Shown one piece after another: positions 8,012 to 15,180 of a stretch of 50,649 bases of DNA. The notes beneath the pieces are model-generated. The model was not told the DNA's origin. It saw nothing but the letters and a program-made list of their open reading frames with translations, and did not search any database. Origin of the DNA: Hyphomicrobiales bacterium. GTDB lineage: Bacteria > Pseudomonadota > Alphaproteobacteria > Rhizobiales > Rhizobiaceae. The stretch covers positions 1-50,649 of the forward strand of contig RXJA01000153.1 of assembly GCA_003963455.1 (NCBI GenBank), given 5' to 3'. Position 1 is the stretch's first letter, and the number at the start of each line of letters is the position of its first letter. Both the position numbers and the translations under genes were made by a program.

Positions 8012-8881
8012 ATGCGTAAGCTCAGCGTCAGGCTCAGCTTCATCCAGCCGATGGAGCCGGAGCGGTTCGACAATCCGCCGGCAGGCGCCGAGTGGAGCCA
8101 TGAAATCAAGTTCGACGGCTACCGGACGCAGGTCATCAAGGATGCCGACGGCCTCCGCCTCTACACCAAGAGCGGCATCGACTGGACGGCGAAGTACCGG
8201 CCGCTCGCCGCGGAGGCCGGGAAACTCAACGCGGAAAGCTTCATCCTCGATGGCGAGACGATCGTGCTCAATGACAAGGGCCTGTCGGATTTCCATGCGC
8301 TCCGCTCCGCAATCACGCGTCGGCCGCAGGATCTCTATCTCGTCGCCTTCGACCTTCTCCACCTCAACGGCCATGACCTGCGCGACATGCCGCTGAAAGA
8401 CCGTAGCGAGGTGCTTCAGGCGCTGATCCCGGCCGGCGGGCACATCCAGTTTTCCGAAGCCCTGCCGGGCACCGCCGACGCCGTCTATCACCTGGCCTGC
8501 GAGGCAAACCTCGAAGGCATCGTCTCGAAGCGGCTGGACAGCGTCTATCGCAGCGGCCCGACGACGGTATGGCGCAAGATCAAATGCTTCGAGGAAAAGG
8601 ACATGGACATCATCGGCGTGCAGCGCGAGCGCGGCAAGCCGGCGATGGTGTTGATGGCCGACAAGGGCCGCTACATGGGTGGCGCCTTCGTGACCTTCAA
8701 GGCAGACAAGCGCCAGGCGCTATGGGACCGCGTCCACGGCAAGGTCGGCGCGCCGCCGCCAAAGGGGCTCAAAAAGGAAAAGGCGGAGTGGCTGCGGCCG
8801 GGGCTTTCGGGCAGAGTGCGGTTCCTGAAGGGCGAGGAGCAGCTTCGCCACGCGATGCTCAAGGATTTTTGGGAAGACTGA
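8012..8881 (+). CDS. ATP-dependent DNA ligase, LigD ligase-domain type
   Basis: A 289-residue stand-alone ATP-dependent ligase. The adenylation motif EIKFDGYR places the nucleotidyl lysine at residue 33. Downstream are the ILDGE motif (III), LVAFDLLHLNG (IIIa), LEGIVSKR (IV) and WRKIK (V), then an OB-fold half. The order and spacing match the ligase domain of bacterial NHEJ LigD/LigC. The polymerase and nuclease domains of full LigD are absent and no Ku gene is in the window, so it may be an accessory ligase using a chromosomal Ku. ATG 8012 has GGGG eight bases upstream; a GTG at 8006 is the alternative. Its 3' end overlaps the convergent gene by 23 bp. Confidence 0.88.
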   Translation: MRKLSVRLSFIQPMEPERFDNPPAGAEWSHEIKFDGYRTQVIKDADGLRLYTKSGIDWTAKYRPLAAEAGKLNAESFILDGETIVLNDKGLSDFHALRSAITRRPQDLYLVAFDLLHLNGHDLRDMPLKDRSEVLQALIPAGGHIQFSEALPGTADAVYHLACEANLEGIVSKRLDSVYRSGPTTVWRKIKCFEEKDMDIIGVQRERGKPAMVLMADKGRYMGGAFVTFKADKRQALWDRVHGKVGAPPPKGLKKEKAEWLRPGLSGRVRFLKGEEQLRHAMLKDFWED

Positions 8882-9080
8882 CAGCACGATGCGACTGCAA
8901 TTGCCGTCCGGCCCGAAGCTTCAGAGCATTGCGAAAGGCCATCGCACCCACGTCGCAGCCGTGTCTCGATGGCCCATTGGAACTGATGACAATTCGCGCT
9001 TGGTCGATTGTCAGCCCGTATTTTGCGGCCAATTCCGGAGCGCTATAGGTGTCGTTCCAGCTTTCGATCTGCTTCGCCAA
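8859..9080 (-). CDS. 73-residue hypothetical protein with possible HTH
   Basis: Starts at TTG 9080, chosen because GAGGAGG stands about seven bases upstream; the longer open frame has no such site. The sequence MAKQIESWNDTYSAPELAAKYGLTIDQARIVISSNG suggests a small helix-turn-helix (ELAAKYGLTIDQARIVI), followed by a basic tail. It could be a small DNA-binding protein. It overlaps the end of the ligase gene on the other strand and is divergent from the 9283 gene. Family not recognised. Confidence 0.55.
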   Translation of the reverse strand: MAKQIESWNDTYSAPELAAKYGLTIDQARIVISSNGPSRHGCDVGAMAFRNALKLRAGRQLQSHRAVSLPKNP

Positions 9081-9282
9081 ATGGTCCTCCTCGCACCGAT
9101 TGTGACGCCTCAAACGTGCGACCGTCGTGGAGGTTTCAAATGATATTGAAATCGGCGGCTTTTTTTGGCTGAAATATTGATGCCCGCCCCAGAGGCGGAG
9201 CTTGGTCCGGCCTGCGAAATCCTGTGTCACCAAGATAAGCGGGCCGGCCCGACTTTGTTTCACGACAGACGGAGCGCAGGCC

Positions 9283-9501
9283 ATGCAACATTGGCCAAGA
9301 GACGTGATCAGTTCCGAGGATCTGGCAATGCTCGAACGTGTTTTGCAGCAGGCCTTACCGCCCGGCTCCACAGATACCGAGAAGGAATGGCTCGCGGCTG
9401 CCATCATACGCACATTTCAGGCGGGAGTGGTTGACGAGTCTTCCTTGGTCGCTAGCCTGCAAGGCCGCAAGCCGCCGCCGGATAAGGAAACATGGCAGTA
9501 G
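9283..9501 (+). CDS. small hypothetical protein, paralogue of the one at 7254
   Basis: A 72-residue protein: SSEDLAMLERVLQQAL...TEKEWLAAAIIRTFQAGVVDESSLVASL. It resembles the 7254-7499 product in helix pattern and in the D-E-x-x-L-V ending, so the two are probably old duplicates. ATG 9283 with GGAG 12 bases upstream. The 3' end overlaps the start of the next gene by 10 bp. Unknown function; soluble. Confidence 0.6.
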   Translation: MQHWPRDVISSEDLAMLERVLQQALPPGSTDTEKEWLAAAIIRTFQAGVVDESSLVASLQGRKPPPDKETWQ

Positions 9502-9716
9502 CCAAGAAGGACCAGGAGCGCGTCACTTATGCCTGGATGTACGGCCAGCAGGCGCGCAAGGATGGCAAGGAACGTGTGGTGCCGGATTGGGCCGAACATG
9601 CGGAAGCGTGGTTGCAGGGCTTCGACGGCGTGCCGCTTGGGAGCGAGCCGAAGCCGGTGAGCGAGAGCCTGGAAGCCGAGTTCGACGAGGGCGCAGTTGT
9701 GAAGTTAGGGCATTAG
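9492..9716 (+). CDS. small protein, possibly ribosome-modulation-factor-like
   Basis: A 74-residue protein. The core YAWMYGQQARKDGKERVVPDWAEHAEAWLQGFDG has the A/G-rich helix, central Pro and terminal W-x-x-G-F pattern that recalls RMF-like proteins, but the basic charge of true RMF is lower here, so this is only a suggestion. The ATG lies inside the last codons of the upstream gene, indicating a two-gene operon. The C-terminal 20 residues are acidic and probably disordered. Confidence 0.5.
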   Translation: MAVAKKDQERVTYAWMYGQQARKDGKERVVPDWAEHAEAWLQGFDGVPLGSEPKPVSESLEAEFDEGAVVKLGH

Positions 9717-9904
9717 ATGCGGATGACTTCATACAAACCCAGCCGCGTCTTCTGGTTTTCCGCGAAGCTGGTGGCATAGTCCTTGTGCTCAAACGATCTC
9801 GTGAGGCTTGAACCGTCCTTCTCGGTGACGCGGACGAACCATTCGCCCATGGCGCCGATCAGCTCGACCGATGCCAATGATTTAAGAGTCTTAGAGGAGC
9901 CCAT
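9713..9904 (-). CDS. 63-residue hypothetical protein
   Basis: MGSSKTLKSLASVELIGAMGEWFVRVTEKDGSSLTRSF...NQKTRLGLYEVIRI. The ATG at 9904 is preceded by a GGAAGGAAAG ribosome-binding sequence. The predicted fold is a small beta-sheet followed by a helix. Its stop overlaps that of the convergent 9492 gene by 4 bp. No family was recognised. Confidence 0.6.
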   Translation of the reverse strand: MGSSKTLKSLASVELIGAMGEWFVRVTEKDGSSLTRSFEHKDYATSFAENQKTRLGLYEVIRI

Positions 9905-10041
9905 TGCTTTCCTTCCATGTTCCGGGGCGAAAGCATCTGTGGTCTTTTTCAGGCGCCGGCGCCCTTTTCGTCGGCCAGCGATGATTTGCCATGCGCCTTT
10001 TCTGCATGGATAGCGAGTCAAATGGGACGGCTCCCGGGCGC

Positions 10042-10281
10042 CTACCTGCCGGCCCGGATCATCGCCCGAGCGATAGCCAGCTCCGTTTCCAGCCTGGCGG
10101 TTTCCTTCTGCGCCATGTTGTCGGCCGCGATCAGCCGGCGTAGCACCCGCTTGGCTTCCTCGCGCGTCCAGCCTGCCTCGGCCATGCAGTCGAGGATCGC
10201 TTGAAAGCCGGGCTCCATGGCCTGCTGACAGTCGACCTCGCGGTCTGGATAGTGTCCGGCGCGACGAGGCGGACTGATCAT
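10042..10281 (-). CDS. 79-residue hypothetical helical protein
   Basis: Starts at ATG 10281, fixed by an ATGA overlap with the stop of the upstream gene. The sequence has a short basic start (MISPPRRAGHYPD) and then three helices (AILDCMAEAGWTREEAKRVLRRLIAADNMAQKETARLETELAIARAMI). The last helix is coiled-coil-like. No function assigned. Second gene of a two-gene minus-strand operon under the dyad at 10503-10538. Confidence 0.6.
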   Translation of the reverse strand: MISPPRRAGHYPDREVDCQQAMEPGFQAILDCMAEAGWTREEAKRVLRRLIAADNMAQKETARLETELAIARAMIRAGR

Positions 10282-10460
10282 AGATAGGCCTCCCCGTCGC
10301 CACGATCCTCGAAGCAGAACCAATGCGAAGACTGCCTCGGCCGAACGAAGCCCCAGCCAGCATCCTTGCCGCAACGGGCGTGTTCGCAACTATGGCCTAG
10401 CACCGCTGCGCGCTCTCGCGATACCGTGGCCTCCGAAGGGCATGTTGGCTCGTCGCTCAT
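10278..10460 (-). CDS. 60-residue hypothetical protein
   Basis: MSDEPTCPSEATVSRERAAVLGHSCEHARCGKDAGWGFVRPRQSSHWFCFEDRGDGEAYL. Four Cys and two His residues could bind a metal. The ATG at 10460 is favoured over a TTG six codons upstream. It is translationally coupled to the downstream gene. Divergent from the 10539 gene across a region with a strong dyad. No family was recognised. Confidence 0.55.
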   Translation of the reverse strand: MSDEPTCPSEATVSRERAAVLGHSCEHARCGKDAGWGFVRPRQSSHWFCFEDRGDGEAYL

Positions 10461-10502
10461 GGCGAAAAGATTCCACAAACCGGCTTGACGGGCAAGGAAT
10501 TT

Positions 10503-10538
10503 GTTCTCATTTCGTTCTAATCAATGGGAGAACGAAAT
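10503..10538. promoter_or_regulatory. dyad operator with GTTC-N7-GTTC (LexA-like) sequence
   Basis: 10503-10517 reads GTTCTCATTTCGTTC, exactly GTTC-N7-GTTC, the SOS box known for alphaproteobacterial LexA. In addition ATTTCGTTCT (10510-10519) and AGAACGAAAT (10529-10538) form a perfect 10-bp inverted repeat with a 9-bp spacer. The site is in the divergent intergenic region and ends right at the start codon of the 10539 gene. Confidence 0.45.
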
Positions 10539-10802
10539 ATGCCCCGCCACCGCCGCCGTGACGACATTTCCGAAGGCCATCTCTGGGCCATCGAGCAAAA
10601 GATGCACAGCCTCGACGCAGTGCTGGACGCCGCCAGCCTTTCGCTGACGCCTTTTCGTCCGCACTACGACGCGATTGGCGCGCTGAAGCAGCAGATGCGC
10701 GAGGCTGTCAACCTTTTGAGGGACAGGGCCATCGACTATCAGAGGCCCCACGGCGCGCCGATGACTGGGCTTGGATTGCCGCCGCCCGACCGTCGGGGCT
10801 GA
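10539..10802 (+). CDS. 87-residue hypothetical helical protein
   Basis: MPRHRRRDDISEGHLWAIEQKMHSLDAVLDAASLSLTPFRPHYDAIGALKQQMREAVNLLRDRAIDYQRPHG... ATG 10539 is preferred because GGGAG stands at the right distance; an in-frame ATG at 10524 would place the start within the dyad. Mostly helical with a basic start. Its stop shares a base with the ATG of the next gene (TGATG), so the two are coupled. Candidate SOS-controlled gene if the upstream box is real. Unknown function. Confidence 0.6.
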   Translation: MPRHRRRDDISEGHLWAIEQKMHSLDAVLDAASLSLTPFRPHYDAIGALKQQMREAVNLLRDRAIDYQRPHGAPMTGLGLPPPDRRG

Positions 10803-11216
10803 TGGACGGGGCGGCTCGGCGGATTGCGATCGAAACTGTCAGGGATGTTTGGCAGGCCGGAGGCAGGATCCATTTCCGCTGTATGTCGGGGGCGTCGCGC
10901 CGGCTTGAAGACTATTCGCGAATGCGGCTTCCGTTACGATCTCGACTTGATGACATTCATGATCACGCGAGGCCGCGCCTGCCTGGTTTCTGAGCTGAAA
11001 GGCAAGGTGCGTTGCCCGATGTGCGGTTCGCACGACGTAGCCATCGGCATCACACTGCCCGGCATGACGGGAGCGTGGGAAAGGGTATCTAGCCGCGGGG
11101 CCTGGTTCGTTTCGCCGAGCAAGCGATGTTATGGTATCGGCTGCGCACTGTTCGGCAGTTGTGAAAGACTGGGTTTGTGGGCATTGGGCCGACTGCAAGC
11201 TATAGCGTCTGGTTGA
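10802..11216 (+). pseudogene. rhizobial zinc-ribbon hypothetical protein, frameshifted at a G5 run
   Basis: The first frame (MDGAARRIAIETVRDVWQAGGRIHFRCMSG) runs into a stop, while the continuation GLKTIRECGFRYDLDLMTFMITRGRACLVSELKGKVRCPMCGS lies one base further on. Removing one G from GGGGG at 10888-10892 joins them in a single frame ...RCMSGRRAGLKTIRECG.... The joined protein has the helix, then R-C-P-x-C-G zinc-ribbon ending typical of a common rhizobial hypothetical family. It is either a recent pseudogene or a one-base sequence error. The start overlaps the stop of the previous gene. Confidence 0.7.
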
Positions 11217-11262
11217 AGCGGCGACTCACATTGTGGGGGCTGTGGACGAATAGCTAGAGCAA

Positions 11263-12054
11263 TCAGCAAAGTCTCTCGCAGGCAACCCCGTCGCCGTCGC
11301 GATCCAGCTTCCCGCCCCACGAGCAGTTGTGCAGATACCATTGGGCCTCGTCGCACGAGCTGATCTGCTTACACGTCCGCCGTGGCTCGCATGAATAGCC
11401 ACTCTGCGCGACCAGCCTGCGGCTGATTATGCCGAGCGGCTGGCGTGTCGACGGCGCCGCGCCGTCGGCGTGTGACGCGCGCCAATCCCAGGGGGCATCG
11501 AATTTTCCGACCCACAGCCCGATCTTTGCCGCCTCCGCCTTCGCCTGCTGTTGCGCATAGGCTCCATGGCTGTAGCGCGGCCAATCAAGCGCCTGGCCTT
11601 GTTCGACCATCCACGCCGCCGCGCTGGCGCCGTCGGAGCGACGGCAGTCCCCGACCAAGCGGTGATAGCGGTCCCAGGTCACGAACGTGCATTGCACCGG
11701 CCTTGAGGCGGCAAGGAAGCTATCCAGTGCTTTCGCCGATCGCCGGCCGCACGGGTATTCAAAACCCTCGGCATCGTCGCAGTATTGCCGGCTCTCAGGC
11801 GCGTCGATGCCGTTGAAGCGGATCCGCTGCCCGTGGACCTCGATCGTATCGCCGTCGATGACCGATGCGACGCCGATGATCGGCTCCGGCCCGGCTACCG
11901 CCACGTTTTGCAGATTGATCTCGTTAAGGCTGTCAGGGTGCTTCATCGCCGTCACCGCAGCAAGCGCGCCGGCCGCCGCGATCGTCGCAACGATGAGTCG
12001 TCGTGGCACCAATCTGCGCAGCCGACGATGACGTGGAAACAGTCTGAATGCCAT
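11263..12054 (-). CDS. thermonuclease (SNase) family protein with excalibur Ca-binding C-terminus
   Basis: A 263-residue protein with a basic N-terminus and a hydrophobic segment (LIVATIAAAGALAAVTAM), so anchored or secreted. Residues ~60-180 form the staphylococcal nuclease fold: VIDGDTIEVHGQRIRFNGIDAPES with the catalytic Arg-Asp elements, and YHRLVGDCR. The C-terminus DRDGDGVACE is an excalibur-type calcium site, preceded by a Cys-rich stretch. The expected activity is Ca-dependent cleavage of nucleic acids outside the cytoplasm. Similar proteins are common in rhizobial accessory DNA. It ends close to the frameshifted gene and starts 3 bp after the lipoprotein gene stop. Confidence 0.85.
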   Translation of the reverse strand: MAFRLFPRHRRLRRLVPRRLIVATIAAAGALAAVTAMKHPDSLNEINLQNVAVAGPEPIIGVASVIDGDTIEVHGQRIRFNGIDAPESRQYCDDAEGFEYPCGRRSAKALDSFLAASRPVQCTFVTWDRYHRLVGDCRRSDGASAAAWMVEQGQALDWPRYSHGAYAQQQAKAEAAKIGLWVGKFDAPWDWRASHADGAAPSTRQPLGIISRRLVAQSGYSCEPRRTCKQISSCDEAQWYLHNCSWGGKLDRDGDGVACERLC

Positions 12055-12056
12055 CG

Positions 12057-12443
12057 CTAGTTCGCCTCATGTCCGGTTCGGCCGCCGTCTTTCGCCGCGC
12101 GCCCACCGCAAGGTCTGCCAGCGCTATCCATTTGAGTGCTTAGATCGCATGGATGATTGCCGGAGTCGCCACCGCCTCCACCGTTCGGCGCTGATGGCTG
12201 ACCTGTCGGTACAGGCGGAATGCCGAGGTATCGCTGCGCGACACCGGCGCTGCGCTGGCCGTCACCTTCGATATGGGTGTTATTGCTGTTGGGGTTGAAC
12301 GGATTGACGGTCTGCAGAAGCGAATTGACGTTGTTTGCGTCGCCGGATGCAAGCGTCGCCGTATCGTAATTGTTCCAATAGTCGGCAGCACAACCCGACA
12401 AAAGCACCGCAGTCACTGCAGACAAATACGATCGCAAACCCAC
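12057..12443 (-). CDS. small rhizobial lipoprotein
   Basis: Starts at GTG 12443 with GGGGGA upstream; the longer open frame lacks a ribosome site. MGLRSYLSAVTAVLLSGCAADYWNNYD gives a short signal with lipobox LLSGC (Cys near residue 18). The middle part, TLASGDANNVNSLLQTVNPFNPNS followed by GDGQRSAGVAQRYL, follows a pattern seen in many rhizobial plasmid or pilus-associated small proteins. The tail is Gly/Pro rich and disordered. Probably an outer- or inner-membrane lipoprotein of unknown role, in an operon with the nuclease. Confidence 0.65.
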   Translation of the reverse strand: MGLRSYLSAVTAVLLSGCAADYWNNYDTATLASGDANNVNSLLQTVNPFNPNSNNTHIEGDGQRSAGVAQRYLGIPPVPTGQPSAPNGGGGGDSGNHPCDLSTQMDSAGRPCGGRAAKDGGRTGHEAN

Positions 12444-12572
12444 TGAGGCATCCCCCGACACCGGCTGGTATAATGCTTCAATTGCATTTTGTTGTCGAAT
12501 CCGGGTTTGGCGGCTTGCCATCCGAGGCAAGCTAAGCAACGTTGGCGACGGGTTTTAGGTTTTGGGGGGACT

Positions 12573-12845
12573 ATGAAGCGGTTTGCTTTAACCGTGGCTG
12601 CGATCGTTTGCATTGCAGGTTGTGCGACACCGCCGGACAAAATAGCGGGCGTGCCGAATGCTGGCCCCTGCACGCAAGCCGATAAAGAGCGCCTAGCGAC
12701 TCTGACAAACCAGCAGAACAAGGCAGCGAACGGCGACGCGCTTGGCGTCTTCCTCATCGGCGTGCCTGTCGCGTCGATGTCCGGCGGCGACCACGAGACC
12801 GAGATCGCCGTGCTTAAAGGACGCTGCGGCCCGCCGAAGACCTGA
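12573..12845 (+). CDS. small lipoprotein
   Basis: A 90-residue protein, ATG 12573 with GGGGGGA just upstream. The signal MKRFALTVAAIVCIAGCATPP has lipobox IAGC. The mature part is Asn/Gln rich with a small hydrophobic helix (DALGVFLIGVPVASM) and ends in KGRCGPPKT; two Cys may pair. Resembles small phage- or plasmid-type lipoproteins, but no family is certain. Divergent from the 12443 gene. Confidence 0.75.
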   Translation: MKRFALTVAAIVCIAGCATPPDKIAGVPNAGPCTQADKERLATLTNQQNKAANGDALGVFLIGVPVASMSGGDHETEIAVLKGRCGPPKT

Positions 12846-12860
12846 CACTACGGATCGCGG

Positions 12861-13493
12861 TCAGCGCAAGAGGCCGTCCATATCGAAATCTTCCCAGCCT
12901 CTTAGGCGGGGCGCCTCGTCGCGGCTTTCGTCAGTATGATCAGCGGCCTCGCGCCCCTTCTTTTGCGCGCGTTTCAAGGCGGCCCTTGCGGCGGCACGCC
13001 GGCGGTTCTCGGCGGCGGCTGCCGCATCTTCCTCTCGCCAGACGGTGACCATGTCTCGGTCGAGCATATCCTCGATGTGGCGCGGGTCGAAGACGTGGAA
13101 GGTGATCTTCCTGGCGCGGCCGCGAAGCTTGACTGTTCTGGTCCCCGCGCTCTGCAGCCGGCCATCCTTCAACCAGCGGTGCCGCTCGCCCTGCTTGATC
13201 GTCAGAATGTCCTCGACTTCGCGCGGGATCACCGGCAGGTCCTCGATGTCGCGCATGGCTTTGGCCACAATAGACGCTGCCGCTTGCACATCCGCATCCA
13301 CGCCCTCCGGCAGGCGCAAGCTGAGCACCCGGGATTCGATGTGAAGCAGCTTTCTCAGGGGCGCGGGAAGGCGCGCGCGGATCTCGAGGAAAATGCCCCT
13401 CGCCCGCACAGACGATCCAAGTGTTGCCGCCGGAGACAGCGGCCACTCAGCCATCAATTTGGCGGTCGGTTCGGTTTTTCGGCGGCCGGGCAT
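12861..13493 (-). CDS. hypothetical protein with excisionase-like helix-turn-helix
   Basis: A 210-residue protein from ATG 13493 (MPGRRKTEP). A segment REVEDILTIKQGERHRWLKDGRLQSAG resembles the winged helix of excisionase/MerR-like DNA-binding domains. An Ala/Arg/Glu-rich helix follows (AAAENRRRAAARAALKRAQKKGRE), then an acidic tail. Could be a DNA-binding protein of the accessory region. Convergent with the lipoprotein gene. Family not named. Confidence 0.6.
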   Translation of the reverse strand: MPGRRKTEPTAKLMAEWPLSPAATLGSSVRARGIFLEIRARLPAPLRKLLHIESRVLSLRLPEGVDADVQAAASIVAKAMRDIEDLPVIPREVEDILTIKQGERHRWLKDGRLQSAGTRTVKLRGRARKITFHVFDPRHIEDMLDRDMVTVWREEDAAAAAENRRRAAARAALKRAQKKGREAADHTDESRDEAPRLRGWEDFDMDGLLR

Positions 13494-13662
13494 GCCAGAT
13501 AGATAGGGCGTCCGGACTGGAGACGCTATCCAACACCGGTGCACGTGCTTGCGTAGATGCGAAGGTCAGCGGCGCACACCGAAATCGAGTTGCCGTTGGA
13601 ACAAACCCTACGCCCTTCTGTTTGCCTCCAAGCACAATTCAGTGCGTTGGAGAACATCATCC

Positions 13663-14412
13663 ATGAAAATTCGTTTGCTATCGGCCGGGCTCTGCGCGGC
13701 CGTCGCGCTGGGTTTTGCCCAGCCGGCGCTCAGCGCCGAAAAGGCACAGGATTTCGTCAACAAGGCGGCCGAGGGCGGGATATTCGAGGTCGAGTCCAGC
13801 AAGATCGTCCAGGGCAAGGCGAAAGAACAGGCCGTCAACGACTTCGCCCAGAAAATGATAACTGATCACGGCGCCGCCAACGCCAAGTTGCAGTTGATCG
13901 CCGGCGAACAGAAGCTTCAGGTTCCCGCCGAAACGGACGCGAAGCACAAGAGCGACCTTGAGTCGCTGAAGTCCGCGAACGGATCGGTCGACCAGTCCTA
14001 CGTAAAGATGCAGCAAGACGCGCACGCAGACGCGGTCAAGCTTTTCCGGGACTATGCGGCCGACGGCGACAACGCCGATCTCAAGGCATTTGCGCAGCAG
14101 ACGCTGCCGACGCTCAAGATGCACCAGGAGATGGTCGAAAAGCTCGCCTCCGGCAAAACCGACGCTACCGAAACCACCAGCACCGCGCCGGCTGCAACAA
14201 GCACCGACCAGAACGCATCCGCCCCGGTGCCGGGAGCCAATAGCTTCACTGAAGCGCAGGCGAAATCGCGCATTCAGGATGCCGGCTTCTCGAACGTCAG
14301 CGCGCTGACGAAGGACGACCAGGGCATCTGGCGCGGCACCGCCGAGAAAGACGGAAAGCAGGTAGCCGTGGCGCTCGATTTCAAAGGCAACGTTGTTGCC
14401 GGGGCTCAATGA
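13663..14412 (+). CDS. DUF4142-family periplasmic protein with PepSY-like C-terminus
   Basis: A 249-residue protein with a clear Sec signal (MKIRLLSAGLCAAVALGFAQPALSAEKA; cleavage near residue 24). Residues ~25-165 are a DUF4142 four-helix domain (DFVNKAAEGGIFEVESSKIVQGKAKEQAVNDFAQKMITDH ... LPTLKMHQEMVEKLA). A Thr/Ala linker follows, then a C-terminal ~60-residue unit (FTEAQAKSRIQDAGFSNVSALTKDDQGIWRGTAEKDGKQVAVALDFKGNV) that looks like a PepSY/YpeB-type fold. Ferritin-like DUF4142 proteins are periplasmic and stress-related. GGAG at 13649 supports the start. Precedes the glycine-rich stress protein gene by 26 bp. Confidence 0.85.
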   Translation: MKIRLLSAGLCAAVALGFAQPALSAEKAQDFVNKAAEGGIFEVESSKIVQGKAKEQAVNDFAQKMITDHGAANAKLQLIAGEQKLQVPAETDAKHKSDLESLKSANGSVDQSYVKMQQDAHADAVKLFRDYAADGDNADLKAFAQQTLPTLKMHQEMVEKLASGKTDATETTSTAPAATSTDQNASAPVPGANSFTEAQAKSRIQDAGFSNVSALTKDDQGIWRGTAEKDGKQVAVALDFKGNVVAGAQ

Positions 14413-14437
14413 CCAGATTTAAGAAATGGAATGAACA

Positions 14438-15043
14438 ATGACAACTGTCACCGGACTTTTCGATGACTATCAGGACGCCTCCGACGCCGTAAGCGAGTTG
14501 GAAGCGATCGGCGTGCCGCGAGACGACATCAGCATCGTGGCCAACAATTCAGACAATTGGTATCGGCAGGATGAGACCTCGGAAGCCGGCGAAGATGCAG
14601 CGGCCGGCGCCGGCCTCGGCGCGCTTGTCGGCGGCGCGGGCGGGCTCCTTACCGGGCTCGGGATCATGGCCATCCCCGGTGTCGGGCCTGTGGTGGCGGC
14701 TGGCTGGCTCGCTGCTACGGCTGTCGGCGCGGTCGGCGGCGCTGTGGTCGGTGGAGCAGCCGGCGGGATCGTCGGGGCGCTGACGGAATCCGGCGTTTCG
14801 GAACGAGATGCTCACGTCTACGCCGAGGGCGTTCGCCGCGGCGGCAGTCTGGTGACTGCCAATGTCGACGATCGGCTTACCGGCGAGGCTGAGCGTATAC
14901 TGCGCGGAGAGCGTTCCGTTAATCTCGACGAACGGCGTAGCGCCTACGAGTCCGGCGGTTGGACAGGGTTCGACGCCACCGCGGAGCCCTATGATGATAT
15001 CGAGGCCGAACGCGACCGCGTTCGCCGAACCACACCACTCTAA
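14438..15043 (+). CDS. YflT/general stress protein 17M-like protein with glycine-rich membrane hairpin
   Basis: A 201-residue protein. The N-terminal MTTVTGLFDDYQDASDAVSELEAIGVPRDDISIVANN is the general-stress-protein-17M/YflT domain. Residues ~50-110 are a strongly Gly/Ala-rich double hydrophobic segment (GLGALVGGAGGLLTGLG... and AVGAVGGAVVGGAAGGIVG) able to insert in membranes. The C-terminal half repeats a ferredoxin-like strand-helix and ends in an acidic/Arg-rich tail. Common in Mesorhizobium next to other stress genes. Likely co-transcribed with the DUF4142 gene and ended by the hairpin at 15051. Confidence 0.82.
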   Translation: MTTVTGLFDDYQDASDAVSELEAIGVPRDDISIVANNSDNWYRQDETSEAGEDAAAGAGLGALVGGAGGLLTGLGIMAIPGVGPVVAAGWLAATAVGAVGGAVVGGAAGGIVGALTESGVSERDAHVYAEGVRRGGSLVTANVDDRLTGEAERILRGERSVNLDERRSAYESGGWTGFDATAEPYDDIEAERDRVRRTTPL

Positions 15044-15050
15044 AGAATCC

Positions 15051-15076
15051 GGCCCCGTCGACAGGTCGACGGGGCC
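15051..15076 (+). terminator. strong hairpin, probable terminator
   Basis: A perfect 12-bp inverted repeat GGCCCCGTCGAC / GTCGACGGGGCC, 8 bases after the stop of the stress-protein gene, followed by TCTTCC. The T tract is weak, but position and stem strength fit transcription termination. Confidence 0.6.
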
Positions 15077-15180
15077 TCTTCCCTACTGGGCGAACGACAC
15101 GTCCGGTATTTTTGATTTTCCGCTCGGCCAAGGAATCCAAGGCAACGCACGCAGGAACCGAATGGATGTCTTCACGGATA

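Noticed and set aside
12936..13502. 188-codon plus-strand frame opposite the 12861-13493 gene
   Set aside because: The minus-strand protein has sensible composition and an HTH-like segment; the plus frame is Arg/His-rich shadow.
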